This document shows, piece by piece, positions 62,601 through 64,000 of a DNA stretch of 64,000 nt (within the stretch, counting starts at the first letter, position 1; the number at the start of each line of letters is the position of its first letter). The translations under genes and the position numbers were made by a program. The notes beneath the pieces are model-generated. The model did no database searches. It was not told the origin of the DNA and was given only the letters and a program-made list of their open reading frames with translations. This stretch comes from Paracoccaceae bacterium (GTDB lineage Bacteria; Pseudomonadota; Alphaproteobacteria; Rhodobacterales; Rhodobacteraceae): NCBI GenBank assembly GCA_018222585.1, contig JAAFAB010000007.1, forward strand, positions 62,001-126,000, in the 5' to 3' direction.

Positions 62601-63382
62601 AAAGCCGCCGAGCCGCGCTGCAGGCCGCCGAGACGGAACGCACCAGCGCCCTGGGCGCCCGCGACGAACGCCGGCAGGAGTGGGACGCACTGCAGGCCGA
62701 GGGGCTGCCCGAGACGCCGCGCGAGGATCTGCGGACCCACAAGGACGAGCTGGCCGCGACGGCTACCACGCTGTCCGAAGACCTCGGCGCGCTGACGGAA
62801 CGGCGCATGGCCGACGCCCGTGCGCGTGAGGCGCTGAAGGGTTTGGAGGCAGAGATCGAGGCGGCGCGCAAGGTGGCCGACACCTGGGCGGCGATCAACG
62901 ACGCCATCGGCTCCGCCCGTGGCGACCGCTTCGCCCAGATCGCCCAGGCCGTCACCCTGGCGATGCTGGTGGAACGCGCGAACCTGCACCTCGACCAGCT
63001 GAAGCCGCGCTACCAGCTGGCGGTGGCCGACCAGGACCTGGCGCTGCATGTGACCGACCGCGATATGGCGGGCGACACGCGACCCAGCCGGTTGCTCTCG
63101 GGCGGGGAGCGCTTCCTGGTCTCGCTGTCGCTCGCACTGGCGCTCTCGGGCATGGGCAGCCGGGGCGCACTGGCGGGGACGCTCTTCATCGACGAAGGCT
63201 TCGGCAGCCTGGACGCGGAATCCCTCGACCTGGCCATCGACGCGTTGGAGAGGCTGCAGGCCCAGGGCCGCACCATCGGCGTTATCAGCCACGTCCAGGC
63301 GATGAAGGACCGCATCCCGGTGCAGCTGGAGGTGACCAAGACCGGCGGCGGCGCCAGCGAGATCGCCCTCAGGGTCGTCTGA
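59654..63382 (+). CDS. sbcC: Exonuclease SbcCD ATPase subunit SbcC
   Basis: 1242 residues, Rad50-like SMC ATPase. Walker A GETGAGKS at 37-44; two long Ala/Glu-rich coiled-coil arms; zinc-hook CPVC at 614-617 in the middle; ABC signature LSGGERF from 1148; Walker B LFIDEGFGSLD from about 1177. Usual SbcC length is about 1050-1250. Forms the ATP-dependent double-strand nuclease with SbcD. A terminator follows 43 nt downstream. Confidence 0.95.
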   Translation: MQILSIRGENIASLAKPFEIRLDDGPLASAGLFAITGETGAGKSSLLDAMCLALYGDCPRLSGSGTREAVEDVDGSALRATDARMVLRRGAARGLAEVTFRATDGEVYTAGWSARRARDRIDGRLQAVERSLLRVSDGQVLESQLSRVNDRVTELTGLTYDEFRRTVLLAQGDFDAFLSAQTGERAAILEKVTGTQIYRDISRRIYERNTGAQSALQTLETRRGEHQLLSPEDRAALESEAETLRARKTATEAELAQVTTDLGRYAAQEGAQTALARAEARVSTAEAALADLADQRAWLADWDRAQALRGELREDQAAQAALREATEAEAQLTAAEREQGETVKALAEAATAAQEQLEQVEDAFKALGPEWSKAEQLDSRITTATEELARAEEELTRRQVEAGTSEEQQTALAAEDQRLADARAEARAALAQIPGHEVLRNDWSALEERLEARIAAATRLRQANQERATLLEATAAQTQARDEANAEAAALTARLADLRQQQADLQPERQRLQAAAPSAALATLGQQLIDLRALRQAAAQVREADRAIAESAARQRATLETRDQAEADRQRLAEELKTAGHHVDALSRPVASAEAAVSAEADHLRQHLEPGRPCPVCHATEHPVQDDSALSRLAADLRQQMQAATEARDAAQTALRDAITRHDEAVAAIAREENEAPALAARLAERLEDHARQCAALEVSALPDLPTDPRAADTAFTVLLEGLGARRPALEEDRDRLAALERNHQRLGQGIETAQDQLTARTDKAAALTAALADSEARAKDLARDCDTAEREIATLAPRLADPLAALGLSPEAFDADGQPALDALRETARRAAALLKTIEETETARTTLLLQLTEARSAARAATNRVTEATETRDSRKASLDSLRTERAALLGGEATGAHRTRHNEARKAAQAAASEAQRQHAEVRARQAQIAGSLETARTALTRAAARRDSAAEALAQACAATGLDLDRVQALHATEADVVESRRAALQAAETERTSALGARDERRQEWDALQAEGLPETPREDLRTHKDELAATATTLSEDLGALTERRMADARAREALKGLEAEIEAARKVADTWAAINDAIGSARGDRFAQIAQAVTLAMLVERANLHLDQLKPRYQLAVADQDLALHVTDRDMAGDTRPSRLLSGGERFLVSLSLALALSGMGSRGALAGTLFIDEGFGSLDAESLDLAIDALERLQAQGRTIGVISHVQAMKDRIPVQLEVTKTGGGASEIALRVV

Positions 63383-63425
63383 CGCAGCGGTCAGTGCAGA
63401 CAGGCGGTCTCACGGCCAATGCCCT

Positions 63426-63458
63426 GCCCTCTTGAACACTCACCAAGTGGGCTTTTTT
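63426..63458 (+). terminator. Rho-independent terminator of sbcDC
   Basis: 9-nt arms GCCCTCTTG (63426-63434) and CAAGTGGGC (63444-63452) with one mismatch and a 9-nt loop, followed by TTTTTT. It ends the sbcDC transcript. The remaining 63459-63675 holds no gene; it contains the promoter region of the desaturase. Confidence 0.7.
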
Positions 63459-63675
63459 CTCCAATTAGCCGCGCACGAAAACGACGGTAAGCCCACCGGT
63501 CAGGAGCATTTTGCCCTGATTTTCAGATACCCCCCGGGGGCACATCGGCATCAGCGACATCCCAAGAGACACCTGCTTGTTCTGACGCAGTGTTGGAGGC
63601 CCACGTTTCCTTGGCAAATCCGGCGACATCCGGGCTACGCTCGACGCCATAGCTGATCGAAAGGGAGCGGACGTC

Positions 63676-64000
63676 ATGAATGCGGCCTTGATCTCGACCG
63701 AACGCGTGCGGGCCGATCCATCTGTTTCGGCAGTCGACGGACGGATAGTCTGGGACCCGGTCAAATCTCTGTGGTTCAGCTCTCACGCCATCCTGGGGCT
63801 CTTGGCCCTGTTCGCCATGCCATCGGTCCAGGGGCTCGCCGTCTTCCTGCTTCTCTCGGCAGCGACCCTATGCGCAGGGCATTCAGTGGGGATGCACCGA
63901 TTGCTGATCCACCGCAGCTTCGTTGTCCCACCATGGCTGGAACGGATCCTCGTATGGCTGGGCGTCCTGGTCGGCATGGCCGGGCCTCTTGGCATGGTGC
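63676..64000 (+). CDS. Fatty-acid desaturase (3' end outside window)
   Basis: The first 108 residues of a membrane desaturase from the ATG at 63676 with GGGAG about 9 nt upstream. Two membrane segments (about 38-56 and 55-70) precede the first histidine box HRLLIH at residues 74-79, and a further membrane segment follows (about 90-105). This layout fits acyl-CoA/lipid desaturases of the FA_desaturase family; the other two histidine boxes would lie beyond the window. Confidence 0.8.
   Translation, partial: MNAALISTERVRADPSVSAVDGRIVWDPVKSLWFSSHAILGLLALFAMPSVQGLAVFLLLSAATLCAGHSVGMHRLLIHRSFVVPPWLERILVWLGVLVGMAGPLGMV

Overview
The window is GC-rich (roughly two-thirds G+C by eye) with strong G/C bias at third codon positions. 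Its gene content fits an alphaproteobacterium of the order Rhodobacterales: TctABC, TRAP and peptide-type importers, a complete phosphonate C-P lyase cluster, a split his cluster (hisB..hisH..hisA..hisF-hisE), and a repeated intergenic hairpin followed by a GAGTATTT core that I associate with this group from memory. Almost all of it reads as chromosome; one AT-richer block near 51-58.4 kb looks acquired.

Layout. 1-5.8 kb: a dipeptide/oligopeptide-type ABC importer (SBP cut by the window edge, two permeases, one fused double ATPase) with a fumarase/aspartase-superfamily lyase, facing a LysR regulator. 6.8-13.2 kb: a TctDE-type two-component system with an iron-type periplasmic binding protein as third member, divergent from the tctCBA tricarboxylate transporter. 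13.3-17.9 kb: PQQ sugar dehydrogenase, Nudix hydrolase, a 64-residue four-cysteine protein with its own promoter and terminator, a degenerate shikimate-dehydrogenase homologue, and the pseudouridine synthase RluE. 18-21.1 kb: a TRAP transporter. 21.5-35.4 kb: phosphonate use, with phnGHI-JKLNM on the minus strand, phnF and a second phnM on the plus strand, then the importer phnCDEE and a hexapeptide transferase on the minus strand.

35.7-40.1 kb: two histidine kinases and two response regulators without DNA-binding domains. 40.3-48.2 kb: his genes interrupted by minus-strand inserts (DUF2306 protein with a TetR regulator, two DUF2147 proteins, an EEP-family protein) and by two small membrane proteins. 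48.2-50.6 kb: EamA transporter, CoA-binding protein, RlmB methyltransferase. 50.86 kb: a class II tRNA with a GUA anticodon. 51-58.3 kb: an accessory block with an unknown gene and a tightly packed methyltransferase / SF2 helicase / GIY-YIG nuclease operon, a probable restriction-modification or defence module. 58.4-63.4 kb: sbcDC. The window ends inside a fatty-acid desaturase gene.

How the parts work together. Four solute importers are present, and each of the four solute-binding-protein genes is followed directly by a strong hairpin before its membrane-component gene. This would give high binding-protein and lower permease output. The phosphonate genes form a full uptake-to-phosphate route. 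They have a perfect inverted repeat between phnG and phnF (candidate PhnF operator) and a weak Pho-box-like array before phnC. The most interesting accessory element is the methyltransferase-helicase-GIY-YIG operon. Its methyltransferase is compositionally mosaic: the specificity half is AT-richer than the catalytic half, as if target recognition had been swapped.
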